Source: Orthonyx spaldingii
Lineage: Eukaryota; Chordata; Aves; Passeriformes; Orthonychidae
DNA: 64,000 nt
Reading direction: 5' to 3'
NCBI GenBank assembly: GCA_013397795.1
Contig: VZTJ01004502.1
Coordinates: forward strand, 1 to 64,000
Part shown: piece by piece, positions 1 to 11,583 of the stretch
Layout of the letters: each line of letters starts with the position of its first letter
How positions within the stretch are numbered: the first letter of the stretch is position 1
Translations under genes and position numbers: made by a program
The notes under the pieces: generated by a model
The model's database searches: none
Told to the model about the DNA's origin: nothing
What the model saw: the letters and a program-made list of their open reading frames with translations, nothing else

Positions 1-3000
1 AATATAAATTTGGGTGACATGACACATGGATATTATCGGTATATAGGTGGAAGCTTTTATTTAATATTGGAAGGGGATATTTTTTATTATGAATATTTAT
101 ATTTATTACTTTTGGGGCAGGATATCATATAGGCTAATGTTTTGTTACAGATTTAGTGAGAAATCTTTCGGAAAGAAATCCAGTCTGCTTGGATGATGCA
201 CATGAAGATGTAGCACCACTCTAAAGAGGCCAAATAAGTTAATTACAAAATTTCAACTGTGTCTTCAATAACCTCTCAGCTCTCAAACTCTATGTTTCAA
301 CACTGTGCAAAATTCTGGGATAGCCATGATTTTGTTCAGAAAGTAGAATGTTTTTTCAAATTGGTGGCAAAGACGTACCTCTGTCACTCCCACCATCTTC
401 AAAACTGTCTCCCTTAAACAGAGTTAGCCAATCTCTCTGACTTGTCTAATGGTGCTCTGGTTTGTTAAAGGAAATTCTGTCTCATTCTGTTATCTCTTTG
501 TGTATTTATCTCCAAAGGTCTGTGAGTACAGAAGAGATGATATTTCTCAGCCCTTCTTTGGGGAACTGATCTATAAATGGAACTGCAGAAATGGGGAGGG
601 AGGAAAGGGAAACAGGATGTGACTTGGGTACCTGCATAGTGACCACAGATGTCTGCTGCTAGACAGACACTGACGTCGAGTGGATCATGCCCTCCAATTA
701 GTGCACAGAGAAACAACAAGGTTGGGATTTCTGAAACTTCTCTGAATTGGATTTGCTTAACAGATGTCATTAGTAAAAGTAATCGAAAAAGTTTTGAACC
801 CTCTTCCAAGCTGATGCCACTTATGATGTATCTTCCCCACATTCTTGTAGGGAAGCTGTTTTTGATGTTGTCCCATCCATCTTTTTACAAGGGAGCAAGA
901 ATTCTTTGCTAAGTATTCCTCTTTCAGGTTTTTGTCCTCTCATCTTCTGAGATTTAATGAAGTGAACATTCAGCAGAATAGTTTGGTATTTTTTGAAATT
1001 TTGAATTTTTTGAAAATTCTTCATTTATCCAATTGAGGCCTTTCTGTGATCATGAAGAAACAAAAACTATTGTGAGCTACAGTTTACACTGTTAAGGGGT
1101 TGATATGGGTCAGTTCTCTAAGGTTATTCTTAGTTCGACTGCTATGTAAACTGTTGATGTCACTGACTGGAAGCTGCTCTCCAGGACATTATATATATGA
1201 TAATTATATGACAGAAAATGCAACATATAGTTGGATCTGACCTTCAAGTTCACTGGCTTAAAAAAGGAAAAAAATGTCTGTAAGAAATTTGCTGGTTTTC
1301 CCATTACTAAGATGTAATAAATGCCTTCAAGTTTATACTTGGTCTACAGCATATACAAGAGTCCTCACATGGACAGCAGTGCCTATCCATCTTTAAGCTA
1401 GGGTACATTTTAAGTCTCAATGATCACTGCCTCCAGAAAACATTTTTGAGACAAAACAAGCAAAGTCTTTTACATAACTAGACAATCATCCAATACTAGG
1501 ATCTTCACTCTCACATAAACACTTCATGTTTTTTTGCAAAGGAATCTGAGATAGATTTTTCTGAGAAATAACAAATCATCAAAAATTCATTAAATAACAA
1601 ACCAGGGGAAAGCACCACTTCCTCACTCAGCACATTTTCCTTGATTTTCATAAGCATTCATATTTACAGCTGCTGATACTGCCACAGGAGCAGTTTTTTT
1701 GCTGGTTTTACTTCCTCTTCCAGGCGAGCAAGCACAGATGCAAAATGCAAGCTCATTTCTAGGCTCTCTTATACATCACCAGTTTGCCACATTCCAACCA
1801 GTCATAGTTGTGCAACACCCCATCAGGGTACTGGAATTACCACAGTGTCACAGACAGTTTAAGTAAGGATCAAGGAGCTGTACAATTTTAACTTATGTTT
1901 TTTATGTACAATTAAATGATGCATGACATGGAAATAAGCCAGCTGTACTGAAACTGAACAAACTAACTGTTCTGATGCAACAGTTAAGCATCTCATCAGT
2001 TATAAAATGAAACAGGTTTAAAGCAAAAACTATATTTAGAAGAGAATGCTTAACATTGTAAAGTAGCAGGCTCAAAGGATCATTTTTGAATATTAAGGAA
2101 ATGTACTCATTCAGTCAAGTTTTCAAAAGAATTCCTGGCACCAAAGTGTTCTCTGTTTGCTTTTTCACCATGTTTTAAGAATAGATCACTCTTAGGGGGA
2201 AGAAAATTCTATGTGCAAAACACTGCATGAAACTAAACAATCCTTAAACATGGCTAATTTCCATGTGGAGCTGATGATTTAGCCACTGTCCTCCTTCAGC
2301 AGAGGAGAAAGAACTGCCTGTCTTTAGTTTACTTATATAAGATGAAAAAAGCGAGTGTGAATTTGATCTTGCTTCAGTTTACTTCAGTGGCAAAACTCTT
2401 GCCATGACTTCAGTGGGAGTGAGACTGCATCTTAATTCATTCAATGTGGAGAAAAACAAATCAGCTGAGAATAATGCTCTTGTTTATTAGATTTGAATTG
2501 CTACCATAGTTTTTTTAACAGTGCTAAGTAAATCCTGTTTTAAAAGCCAAAGGTTGCCTTGAGTTGTGCTTTTTCCTATGTGCTGTGTCACAATGCAGGA
2601 TTCCTGGTCCTCTGACCAAGTCACCACTGTTCAAAGCAAGCATGGCTTGTTCTGGGGCATGGCCACATTCCCACATGGGAATGATATGTGTTTGTGGATG
2701 TCACTGGTGACAATGTCCAAACTGGGATGCGGCATGCCCCCCAGCCAAGAAACCAGGGTGCACACTTTTGTAATATAAATTAATTCACTGAGAACATCGA
2801 ATATGCATACTAAAATGTCCGTGAAAAGCAGCAAAGTAAATCCAATCAATAGGGTTAAATTTGCAATTAGGAATCTCTATTTCTGCAGGGAAGTTTTAGG
2901 ATAGCCACAAATTGAAACAAGTTTAATTTTTTTTTTTCTTTTCTTAGAAGGCAATCAACCTTCTGGTCTGGCTATTCTCTACTTCTCCCTATGAAGTAAA

Positions 3001-6000
3001 ACCTAGAAACACACACACAAAATATGTATGAAAGTACCTCTCAAAGAATTAGAGAAGATTATTACTCAAAAGATATACAGAAACAAGACTGTCTACGCTG
3101 TATGAATTAAACATATATGAATTATGACACAGATCCTTCCATTCCTTAGTAACAACACTGATGCCGTCCTGAAAATGACATTAATGAATGAGACTGGTAT
3201 ATGAAAACCTTCTGCATCTGCTCTAAAGGTTGGAATGAGGATGTTAAATGAGGCAGCAGACAACGAGGATATGCTGCTTAGGGAAGCGGAATGTCACTTC
3301 TGTGCTTGAGGAGTTCTGCAGTTTGGATGAAGGTCACAGGTTATCTCCAGCTACATGAAAATGAGTGATAAATACACACTGTTTCTCTTAGACTGAACGC
3401 AGTGCTAGACGAAGAGTATTAAAATATGGAATATTACTCAAAAGTCATACCTTGGTTTTCTAAAGATTGTAATCTTCTATTAGAAGACAGTTTGTTATCT
3501 TCTCATTAAAGCTATAACATAATAAAAAAAGCACCTCAATCTTGTAAAAGTATCTAAGATACATAGATTAAGTAAGGTCTATGCAGTGAGAGAACCCTAA
3601 AAACATCACAAGAGCAGTGATGATTTCTGGGATAGCACTGACATGGACCAATATCAAAAAGCTAAGTCCTAAGTGTAGGAGAGAATTTTTCAACCAATGA
3701 ATCAGGGAAAATGCGGGAGTAAAGCATGAGATATGTGATTAAAGATCATAGCGTATTATATTAACACAGGTGGAGAATGTATGATTTTGATTCTCTGTTA
3801 CAACATATTTTAATTGAATTGTGTGTAGTTTTAGTATTATTACAGACCTGATTTTATGCGAACACATTTTTAGACTGGGGCAAACAAGAAAGGAAATCCA
3901 TCGTATGACATTACATTGATACCCACATCACTCACTAGAATATCTTATCATTTCCAGCACAGATTCCCACTCCTTAAGATGAAAACCCAAAGAAGATGAA
4001 AATTTATAACTGGCATTCAGAGAAGGTCTAAAATTTTAATTGTTGTCCGAATGCAAAGAAACTATGGCATGCTGTGGTTTATTGAAGCACTCCTGCAGTT
4101 ATAGATGCATCTTTAACTACTCCAACCTCTCCCTCTTCCTTCATCCACCACTGACTGATGCAGCTGGGAAATTCAGTAATTGCAGAGCAAAGTCCTGCTT
4201 AGTTCCAGCTCTCCTGCCCCAGCAAATGCTCAGCTCTTCTGGAAAGATGGAGCTATGCCATAAACCCATTGCACCTGAAAGGAGATGAAACCTTTTCTTA
4301 AAAAACACGTGTGACCAGGTTTTTGGAACTGCCTGATGTGGCCAGTTTTCATCTGTTTTCCATAAAGAAGGAAAGGGGTTCTATAAAGAACCCTGTATTC
4401 TCCTCCTGATGATATTTCAAGTCTTAATTCCAAAGAACAGAGATGCCAGGACTTGTCAGTGACATGACTAACAATTTTATGAGAACTGGCAAGACAGTTC
4501 ATTTCTCCTACATCTTATTCTTAGAAACCTTGGAATTATTTTGTCTGAAATCCTTGGGGGGAGGGAGTTAGATTTAATTCTGACAGCTATATTAAATATA
4601 TAGTACCTCTCACATCCTGTTATCAACAACAAGAACATGTCTTAATTGTGATAAGCCATACTGGAATCATTTACAATACGTAAGTGTGAAGAAAAAGCAG
4701 TAAATTTTTCTTGTTCCATGTGGAAAAATACCCACCTTCCTCCCCCCACCCCCCCAAAAAAAGACAAGGCATAATAAATTCTGGTAATACTCTTTCTTCT
4801 GGCTTTTCAGTTCCATCACAGCTCTCCAAATTAAGATTTATGTGCTATTTTGCATCTGTATCTGTTGTTGATTTTTCCCCCCCTACAGGGACATAGGTGG
4901 ATAAGTTTGGACAGGAAACTGTACCCTTCAAGCCAAACTGAAAGGTTTATAAAGTTGCTAATAAAAGTTTGGGTCAGGGCCTAAATATCAATCATCTGCT
5001 CATTGTCTTTTTAAACGAGCTCAGGCATTTTCCCAACCGCTCCCAGCAGGTCTCTGCCACTATTTTAAACTAAGTTTTCAGCCATTTCTTTTTTCCTTGT
5101 GTTGACCTCAATAATTTTTCTTTCTCCCCCTCTTTACCTGCCAAATGCATCCATCAGGATTTTGCCAAAGGCTATCTGCTTTTGAAGTTGAGAGGAATTC
5201 ACTAATCGTGAGTGTCAAATCCACAATAAATGCCATCGCCATATGGTATATGCTGCTTTTGGGAATTATCTCAAAAGGCCTAGCTGTGAGCAGGCCAGCT
5301 GTATGTTAGGAGGGTTTTAGTGCTAACTTTCATAACTCATGTCAGGTCTTTCAGTTTCTGTATTCATTGGCTTCACTGAGTGCAACTGTTTCCTGAATTT
5401 ATAAAAACGTTGTCAAGATCCCTTGATCTTGCTTCCTCTGTCTCTCTCACACAAACACATCCGAGCACATCTATACACAGTGGAACAGCACGCACAGTGG
5501 CATGCATATCTAGCAAAAGAGAAGCTTGTAAATAAATAGCATGTCATTCTGCTTACTCAGTAAATTCCTCTGGGTGTTAAACTCATGATAAACATATCAT
5601 AAGCACTGATGAAGGCTTTACAGCTTGTCCCATCACACCATCCTGAGTGTAATTCTGCAATGCATAGGAAGACATAAGTTTGAAAAACAGAGCAGAAATA
5701 GCTCCCATAAGGGCTGGGTGCTGACATAGTTGAAACATAACTAACTGGAGAGCATTTGTTTTAGCTAAAGCAGAGAGCATCAGTGACATATCTTTGTGCC
5801 TGTGGAGGTGTACTGTACATTCAAAGCAACAAGAAATCTACCTTCTTTAAAAAATTGCCCATTAATACATAAATATGTCTGTGTTTAAACCCCTCAGACA
5901 GTACCATTCTTAAGAACTACACACAAGACTAAGTAATTCCACAGAAAAACACGCTTTGGTGATCCACAGAAGCAAAGCGAAAGAAAACCACATAGAAGGA

Positions 6001-6477
6001 GTTTAACTTACCAACTTAGTGATAGAAAAAAAATTAATACAAAAATACATGTCAGTCCCTTGAAATACTCGAGACAGCTCTCTCCACTTTCTCTGATGCT
6101 CTAGGAAGACACAGAATGTTCACACCTTCCATGTCTCACATCATCCCCACCAGCCACATGGGAATGTCTCCAATAGGCCTCAGAGTGTTTCAAGTACCAC
6201 TCCCCTCTAATTTATGTATAGTCTGTTAACATCCTCTTGGAGCAAACAGAAATAATAGTTCTAAAAGACAGTTATATTTAAGAATCATGTGCCCTTACAC
6301 AACAAAAAACTCCAGAATTTAATACTGTCCCTAAGCAGAATTCATCCATCCTTAAGGCTTCTATTATGCATTTCTGGGACAGTGTTTTGCTTTCCTAGTT
6401 AGTAATACAAATGAACTGCTGGCAACATCACATCAAAACGAAAGTGGCAGAATCATAAAAACTACTGAAAAGTTTAC
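1..6477 (-). other. SEMA3D: SEMA3D intron following the first coding exon (5' part)
   Basis: This begins with donor GTAAAC at 6477 and runs off the left edge. I looked on the minus strand for the next exon, which in the family encodes a conserved start-of-sema-domain segment, and did not see it. The intron is therefore longer than 6.4 kb. The sequence is AT-rich and unique-looking. It includes a possible old repeat remnant near 2365-2440, a T-rich tract near 2925-2945, a C-run then A-run near 4743-4761, and a short perfect inverted repeat (caagatc/gatcttg) near 5416-5433. The short open frames have no recognisable product. Confidence 0.7.
2365..2440. repeat. Possible ancient sauropsid interspersed repeat remnant
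   Basis: The phrase pattern 'cttcagtttacttcagtgg ... gacttcagtgggag' resembles an old, widely scattered sauropsid repeat rich in 'ttcagtggga' segments. The match is from memory of the pattern only. The family and boundaries are uncertain. Confidence 0.25.
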
Positions 6478-6592
6478 CTTTATAGGAAAGTTTCAGTCTT
6501 GGGATATTTTGTTTTGATGTTCCAGTGACTGGAAGGAACAGCATTACTAAAGACAGCAGGCTGCAGGCATGTGGCACTTGCAAAGCTCTCAT
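6478..6592 (-). CDS. SEMA3D: SEMA3D first coding exon (signal peptide and N-terminus), partial
   Basis: The exon encodes 38 codons plus one base of a secreted class 3 semaphorin. Class 3 semaphorins are diffusible axon- and vessel-guidance ligands that act through neuropilin/plexin receptors. The run MLFLPVTGTSKQNIPRLKL is the diagnostic SEMA3D signature just before the sema domain; other SEMA3 paralogues differ here. Residues 1-24 form a signal peptide: MRAL start, hydrophobic core around residues 11-22, likely cleavage after VTG. The start is well fixed. ATG 6592-6590 is the first ATG of the exon, has A at -3, and an in-frame TAA lies at 6667-6665 just after the acceptor. The exon ends in codon phase 1 (last base 6478) with donor AAAG|GTAAAC. 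A next exon starting AC would complete an Asp codon, as expected for the family. The rest of the protein (about 770 residues in the family) lies outside the window to the left. The residues before the signature differ from, and look shorter than, the mammalian N-terminus as I remember it. Confidence 0.9.
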
Positions 6593-6668
6593 TCTGCTCT
6601 CCTCTTCTGTATCTTCTTTTGCACTATGGTGAAATATCTCCCCACTTTTCAAACAATCCAAGTGTTAT
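6593..6668 (-). other. SEMA3D: 5' UTR part of the SEMA3D start exon, with splice acceptor
   Basis: The minus strand reads a long pyrimidine tract ending TTTCTTTCAG at 6669-6670, a textbook splice acceptor, so the exon begins at 6668. The 76 nt before the ATG contain no upstream ATG. They carry a TAA (6667-6665) in the frame of the coding sequence, so translation cannot enter from an upstream exon. The acceptor means at least one more non-coding exon lies upstream (higher coordinates). Confidence 0.85.
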
Positions 6669-7399
6669 CTGAAAGAAAAAAAGAAAACATCTGTAGATCT
6701 GCATTACTGCATAAATAATAGTTCTGCAAGCAAGCCAGACCCATCTTTAAAGAGCAGGTCATTTAATTTCTTTGTTACAAAAGTATTTTTTCCTCCAGTA
6801 CAAGTAAAAATATTTTGTTTCTTTAATACTAAATTTACACACTTTGACATTGGAAAAATATGTAAACTTTTCAAACACCAGTGTCTAGCTTAGCTAAATT
6901 TTAAGCACAAATTAAATTAATGCAGTATCCATAAAAAGAACATTTTTGCCATTCAAAAGTGGCCATGCAACTTGTTAGTTCGTACCAGTCCACTGGATAT
7001 CTTAATGTTTTATAACTCTTTTTATCTCAGTACAACAGCTATTGCATGTTTATGCTATGACTAGAATGAACTGTAATGTCTCGGATGCTATGGGGGTACA
7101 AGTTGAGTTAACAGCAAGTACATACCCATCAAAAACTTTCATAAATAAACTAAGAAAATTGGATAGAGCAAGCAGTTGTGTTTAGTTTTAATAGAGAAAA
7201 AAAGTCAATGCAGATGACAGATTTAAAACTGCTTTCAGTATGATATTTCCAGCAGAATAATTGTCTCAACTCATCCACCAAAATGTCCTATAAACTTTAA
7301 TGAGTGTTTCAGTCTGGGGTCAATAGGCTGATGTGGGAATTTGTTAGCACAGTGTGCAACTAAGCCAGCTTTGCAACACTTTCCACTTCATAAGAGTCA

Positions 7400-7575
7400 T
7401 TGATATTCCATAAATCTTGAAGTGTTTTACAAATGAAAGCAATTATCACTGTCCTTATTTTCCCTATGCAAAAACGGAACCATAAAGCTGCAGTGAACCT
7501 ATTTCCTCAAGGTCACAAGCCAGCACAGCAGTTGAAAAGAAAACAGTAACAGCAATCCTGATGTCACTTGTACCC
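7400..7575 (-). repeat. Old MIR-like (CORE/tRNA-type) SINE remnant
   Basis: In order, the segment has a 'gtgttttacaaat' part, 'ccttattttccctatgcaaaaacggaacc', then 'cctcaaggtcacaagccagcacagcagt' and 'atcctgatgtcac'. This is the same order as the reverse complement of MIR-type SINEs: Pol III-derived body, then 'cccattttacagatgaggaaac', then 'caaggtcacacagc', then 'aacccaggtctcctgac'. The copy is strongly diverged, as expected for an insertion predating birds. Boundaries are approximate. Confidence 0.55.
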
Positions 7576-8396
7576 AGCTATCAAGGATCCCTTTTGCCCA
7601 ATAACTCGAGTTTTGCACATGAAATTATTTGAAATGGCATCTTGAGTTCTGAAGGCAAAACTTCATCGTTAATAAATCACAGAGATCAGAGTATGAAAAT
7701 ATTTGTGAGACCAGATCCTTCTCCCTGCAAGTGCATGATGCCAGAGGTCAAGGGAGATGGCTGGTGAAATGACAAATGTCAGTGTTTGAGTAAGGCTGTA
7801 AAACCAAGGAGTAAGGAAATGTTATGGTTAGTCAAGAGATTAATGGCTTATGACTTGCCATGAAAATTCTTTTCTGAAAGGTACTGGAACTGCCTGATTA
7901 AAAGAGCAATCCTAGAGCCCACATCAGCCAGCACTTGCACAGACATCAAAGGAGAAGTTCCTTGCAAGCCCATGAGAGATGCAGCACAGCTTGTGGCCCC
8001 TGAGCCTTTCCACTGGTCTGGCATTTGAGCTCCTGCAGGTCTGGGTCAGGCAACTCTGTGAGCTACAGCAGCACCCAGAACCAACTCAGCACCCCCTGAT
8101 GCAGGCAGTTCATCCTTTCTGGCATGAAAGGATGGAAACAGAATCCCTTCAGTTCTCTCTAACAGAGGAAATTTCTCTCCAGATGAAACTTGGGCTTTCT
8201 GAGCCTCCAGACCTTCTGTCAATAGCAAAAGACAAGGAAGCATGCAAGAAGAGCACGATGGTGAAAGAGAGAAATAATTTGTAAAAATGCCCAAAGCGTA
8301 GTTCCTATTGCAGAACATTGAGCTTCTTTCTTCTCAGTCCCCTCTTCAACATTCACATTCAGTGTCTGAAATACTACTCTTGGCCAAGTGTGAGTA

Positions 8397-8402
8397 CATG
8401 TT
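8397..8402. repeat. Target-site duplication (left copy, catgtt)
   Basis: This exact 6-mer is repeated at 8818-8823 immediately outside the other LTR end. It marks the insertion site and supports a relatively intact insertion. Confidence 0.8.
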
Positions 8403-8817
8403 TGTTGCTTTGCTATTTCGATGCTGGACTTCTCTGGGACCACCGTGCCCACCCTTGGTAGTCCCCTTAGCTCAGGAGCTCCAGTGCTGGGCCGGGCAGT
8501 GGCAGCTGTTTGCAGGTATAAACAGACGGACCACTTGCCATTAAATCAGAGATCTTTATTCCTCACAGAGGAAAAAACAAGGTGCAAAGAACAAACTGCA
8601 AGATGGTAAACCTGGCAAAAAGGCCCTGACCGTCTGTCGCCTGGGCTTCTTATGCCTTCGGTCAGGGGAGGGCAAGGCGCGAGATGAGCCAATGGGCAAA
8701 TGACTGACAGTGACATCTGGCCAGTCCTGGGTAAACAGGGGAGGGACCTGTACAAAACAGCACTAAGTATGATCAGACCCCTGGGATAAATCCCCGGCAG
8801 TCTGCCACACTGCTACA
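8403..8817 (-). mobile_element. Solo LTR of a class II-like (ERVK-type) endogenous retrovirus, 415 bp
   Basis: The element is bounded by TG/CA ends (plus strand TGTTGC...GCTACA, a near-perfect terminal inverted repeat). It is flanked by an exact 6-bp target-site duplication catgtt at 8397-8402 and 8818-8823. Read on the minus strand it has an LTR layout: an inverted CCAAT box (plus strand ccaatggg near 8690), a TATA-like CATAAGAA near 8650-8655, then AATAAA at 8560-8555. The roughly 95-nt gap fits an R region. No internal gag/pol/env or second LTR is next to it, so it is a recombined solo LTR. The 6-bp duplication suggests the alpha/beta (ERVK-like) group. It lies in the same orientation as SEMA3D. 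Confidence 0.85.
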
Positions 8818-8823
8818 CATGTT
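8818..8823. repeat. Target-site duplication (right copy, catgtt)
   Basis: This is the partner of the 6-mer at 8397-8402, directly abutting the CA end of the LTR. Confidence 0.8.
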
Positions 8824-9007
8824 CAGGAGAGAAAACAGACAAACATGAAATGCCTGTTTCGTCTTTCTCTTCCCTTTATTACAGTATGAGATCCTAAGAG
8901 AAGACCCCTACTTCTTCTGTGCCAACACATCTATTTGAGGGTGGACCACAAAGGACTGATGTGGATTAGACTATCCCATGGTTAAATCACCTTTAAGAAA
9001 TTTATTT

Positions 9008-9055
9008 AGGGGGGAAGAAGAGGAAAAGGAGGGGAGGGGAGGAGGGGAAAGAAAA
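9008..9055 (+). repeat. 48-nt uninterrupted polypurine tract
   Basis: Only A and G occur from 9008 to 9055, including G runs GGGG-A-GGGG-A-GG-A-GGGG around 9029-9048. Such tracts can form triplex (H-DNA) or G-quadruplex structures. This is low-complexity DNA with no coding meaning. Confidence 0.8.
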
Positions 9056-9411
9056 TATGAAAATGAGACACCAACCCTGTTGATCTTCAGCAGCATGATA
9101 GTGACAAACCATACTTCAAAAAGAAACAATTAAGAGGGAGCCAGTCTCACTGCAAGTATGTTGAGAAGTCGTAGCCTGAAGGTCTGGGCCTCAGCCAACA
9201 GGGAATTCACCAAAGGATTTGGGACTTATTTTCTTGAGGCAAATTACTGTGAAGAATCAGGACTAAATTTTACTAAAACACCAGTTGTGTCAATGCACTG
9301 TCATTTGCTGAATTGATTGAGAATCAGCAGCAAACTTGGGCCTTTGGCCATAGCTCACAACCTCACTTTTTCATGTAGTTTTTTTTGCTAATGGAAACCT
9401 TCCTTTCTTTT

Positions 9412-9453
9412 GGTTGGTTTTTTTTTTTTTTTTCTTCCCTTTCCCCTTTTATT
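9412..9453 (+). repeat. Polypyrimidine tract (T16 then mixed C/T)
   Basis: A run of 16 T starts at 9418, followed by cttccctttccccttttattt. This is low-complexity sequence. It could be an A-rich tail of a decayed retroposon on the minus strand, but no body was recognised. Confidence 0.6.
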
Positions 9454-10059
9454 TGAATAATGTCTGTGAAAAACCATTTGCTTTCACAAGGCGGTTAGTT
9501 TACACTGGAGGCAGCTGCTCTGTGAGCTTGAGCCAACCCTGTCCTGTCTTTAGATTCATTGCAATCTGGCCAGATTGTCACATATATTTTTAGTTTATGA
9601 TGATCCTCTAATACAATTCCAGCTTCCACACAGAGTCCTTCCAACAGTCTAGCTCAGGTTAATGAACTTCAAGCCAACTAGCTTGCCATTAATCTTCAGG
9701 AAATATCCTTCCTCTCTGTAGCATATGCAATGTCAATCAGTCCTGTGCTGAAAAGACCCACAGTCACACTTCTCAGAAGCAAACAGTCCCATGGGCAGAA
9801 ATAAAATATAAAACCTAAAAGCAAATTTGACTCTCCTATTCTTTCCTCCCCTCAAAAGTAAGAGGAATTTGGTCAGAGCAGGAAAAATTACTGGTTTGTT
9901 TAGTTCTTTCATACTTCAGCTAAGGACCAACACATTCTAAAACTTCCTCACCATGAATAGATCCAAAATAAATGAGGAAAAAGAGCCTGAAAAGAAAAAT
10001 GCTGAGGCTAAAGCTGCTTCCCCACCTTGGCTTTAGCTAGGAAATAGCACTGCACTGTG

Positions 10060-10510
10060 TTAACTATCACCTGCAAGATCGACCGGGGAAGGAAGCCATG
10101 CATACACCTCACTGAAACAGGGGCATTTCCAGTGGAATAAAGGAGCTTTTATTTGCCCCATGTAGGGGTGGGAGGCACAAGGCTGAGGAGGGGCTGAGCA
10201 GCCTGGCTCCATCCTGCTAGAACCTCCCTGCGGGGCCCATAAATTCAAAATGGACTGTGGGTTACACTGCCAAAAGGGAGAAAGTTGAACTGCTGGTGCC
10301 CTGCCATCCTGACAGAGAGAGGCGGCTGGACCTGACTGGCACATGCGTGATGTCACGTCCCTGAAATGAGGTGTCACCTCCCTGCAATTGCGGAGGGAGA
10401 TTTAGCGGAGCCTATAAAACAGATTGCTCCGAAGCTACTGTCTGAAACAAGAAAACCTGGAGCCAATTTACTAAACATAATTTATTCCAGGCCCTTTGTG
10501 GCAATAAACA
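10060..10510. promoter_or_regulatory. Promoter-like or LTR-like block (CRE-like site, TATA box, AATAAA; possible minus-strand donor)
   Basis: This GC-richer island sits in AT-rich intron. On the plus strand, a CRE-like gtgatgtcacgtcc (about 10347-10360) is followed by a 13-nt palindrome gaggtgtcacctc (10368-10380), TATAAAA at 10413-10419 and AATAAA at 10503-10508, a spacing also seen in LTRs. On the minus strand, CTTGCAG|GTGATAG gives a plausible splice donor (last exon base 10071), so the block could instead be an alternative SEMA3D first exon 3.4 kb upstream of the start exon. I found no convincing LTR ends or target duplication. What is seen is the motifs; the function is inferred. Confidence 0.35.
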
Positions 10511-11529
10511 GAGCTCTTCAGCCTTCTCAAACACACAGACAGTAAGGAGCTCTGCGCTTATGGGAGCTTTTTCAGATCATTCAGCTCAAACCTATCTCAA
10601 TGCAAAATCTTGCATTCACAAATACTGTGTAGTTTCTGACTTCTCCTGGCGTCATGAAGTCCAGAGCTGAAAGACTGTGACCCATTTGCAAGCACACACT
10701 TTTTAAACTGTATTCATCTAGCTCTTGGTTAATTCTGTAAAAAAAATGTTTATTGAATTGAAGGATAATTTAAAACCTGTTTCCAGCACTAGTTTTCCAA
10801 GGTCATTTTAAAATTCAGAATTTTACATTCCAATAAAAAGTTATGGCCCAGTTGTAGTGAATCTAATAGCGATGTTGCAAATTGTGACAACTGAAAATCT
10901 AGAGCAACCTAGTCACTATAAGCTTATAAATTCATTATAAACTTAATGAATAAGTTGCCTAGGCCATGTAGCCTTAATATATAATTTACTATCACTGATG
11001 CCAGAGTTTTTCTTTCTTCTCCTCATCCATCCTTGTTTGAGATCTTGGGGTTTTATGTTATTTTGGTCTATGGAGTCAGAAGAATGCAAAAGATGTCCAT
11101 TCCAGACATTAAGAAAATAGCATGAGTAGCCTGTCAGACAAACATATTGCCTTAGAAGAGTTAAAACTAATCAGCTACAAGAAGAAACAAAAATTACGAT
11201 TCAGATTTATTGAAAGGTACATTATCTCTTTATTAAGTACATGCACTTTATATATATGCACACAAATATGCAGCACATTACTTTAGCTACAAATAGAGAG
11301 ATATATGTGTCCAATGCATTATGTAGATGTCTCACCTTGAAATTATCATACATATTCCAAAAGAAAAATTACTGTGGTTATCTACTGTGTGGTTCACAAC
11401 TGTACTATAATCAGGAACTGGATATTGAATTGTCTTTGTTAATGAAAGGGAAATCTACAAGCATATATGACTCAGATTAATAACTTATAAAATCAAATAA
11501 ACTAAAAATAAAATTACATCTTTAGACGT

Positions 11530-11583
11530 ACTTAACATTCTTAACTTAGTTCTGCAACTTAACATTCTTAACTTAGTTCTGCA
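11530..11583. repeat. Perfect 27-bp tandem duplication (2 copies)
   Basis: The units 11530-11556 and 11557-11583 are identical, each beginning acttaacattc and ending ttctgca. Exact identity implies a recent duplication or an assembly artefact. Confidence 0.9.

Noticed and set aside
10060..10377. 105-codon minus-strand open frame
   Set aside because: It overlaps the promoter-like block. No domain is recognisable; any coding role would need RNA evidence.
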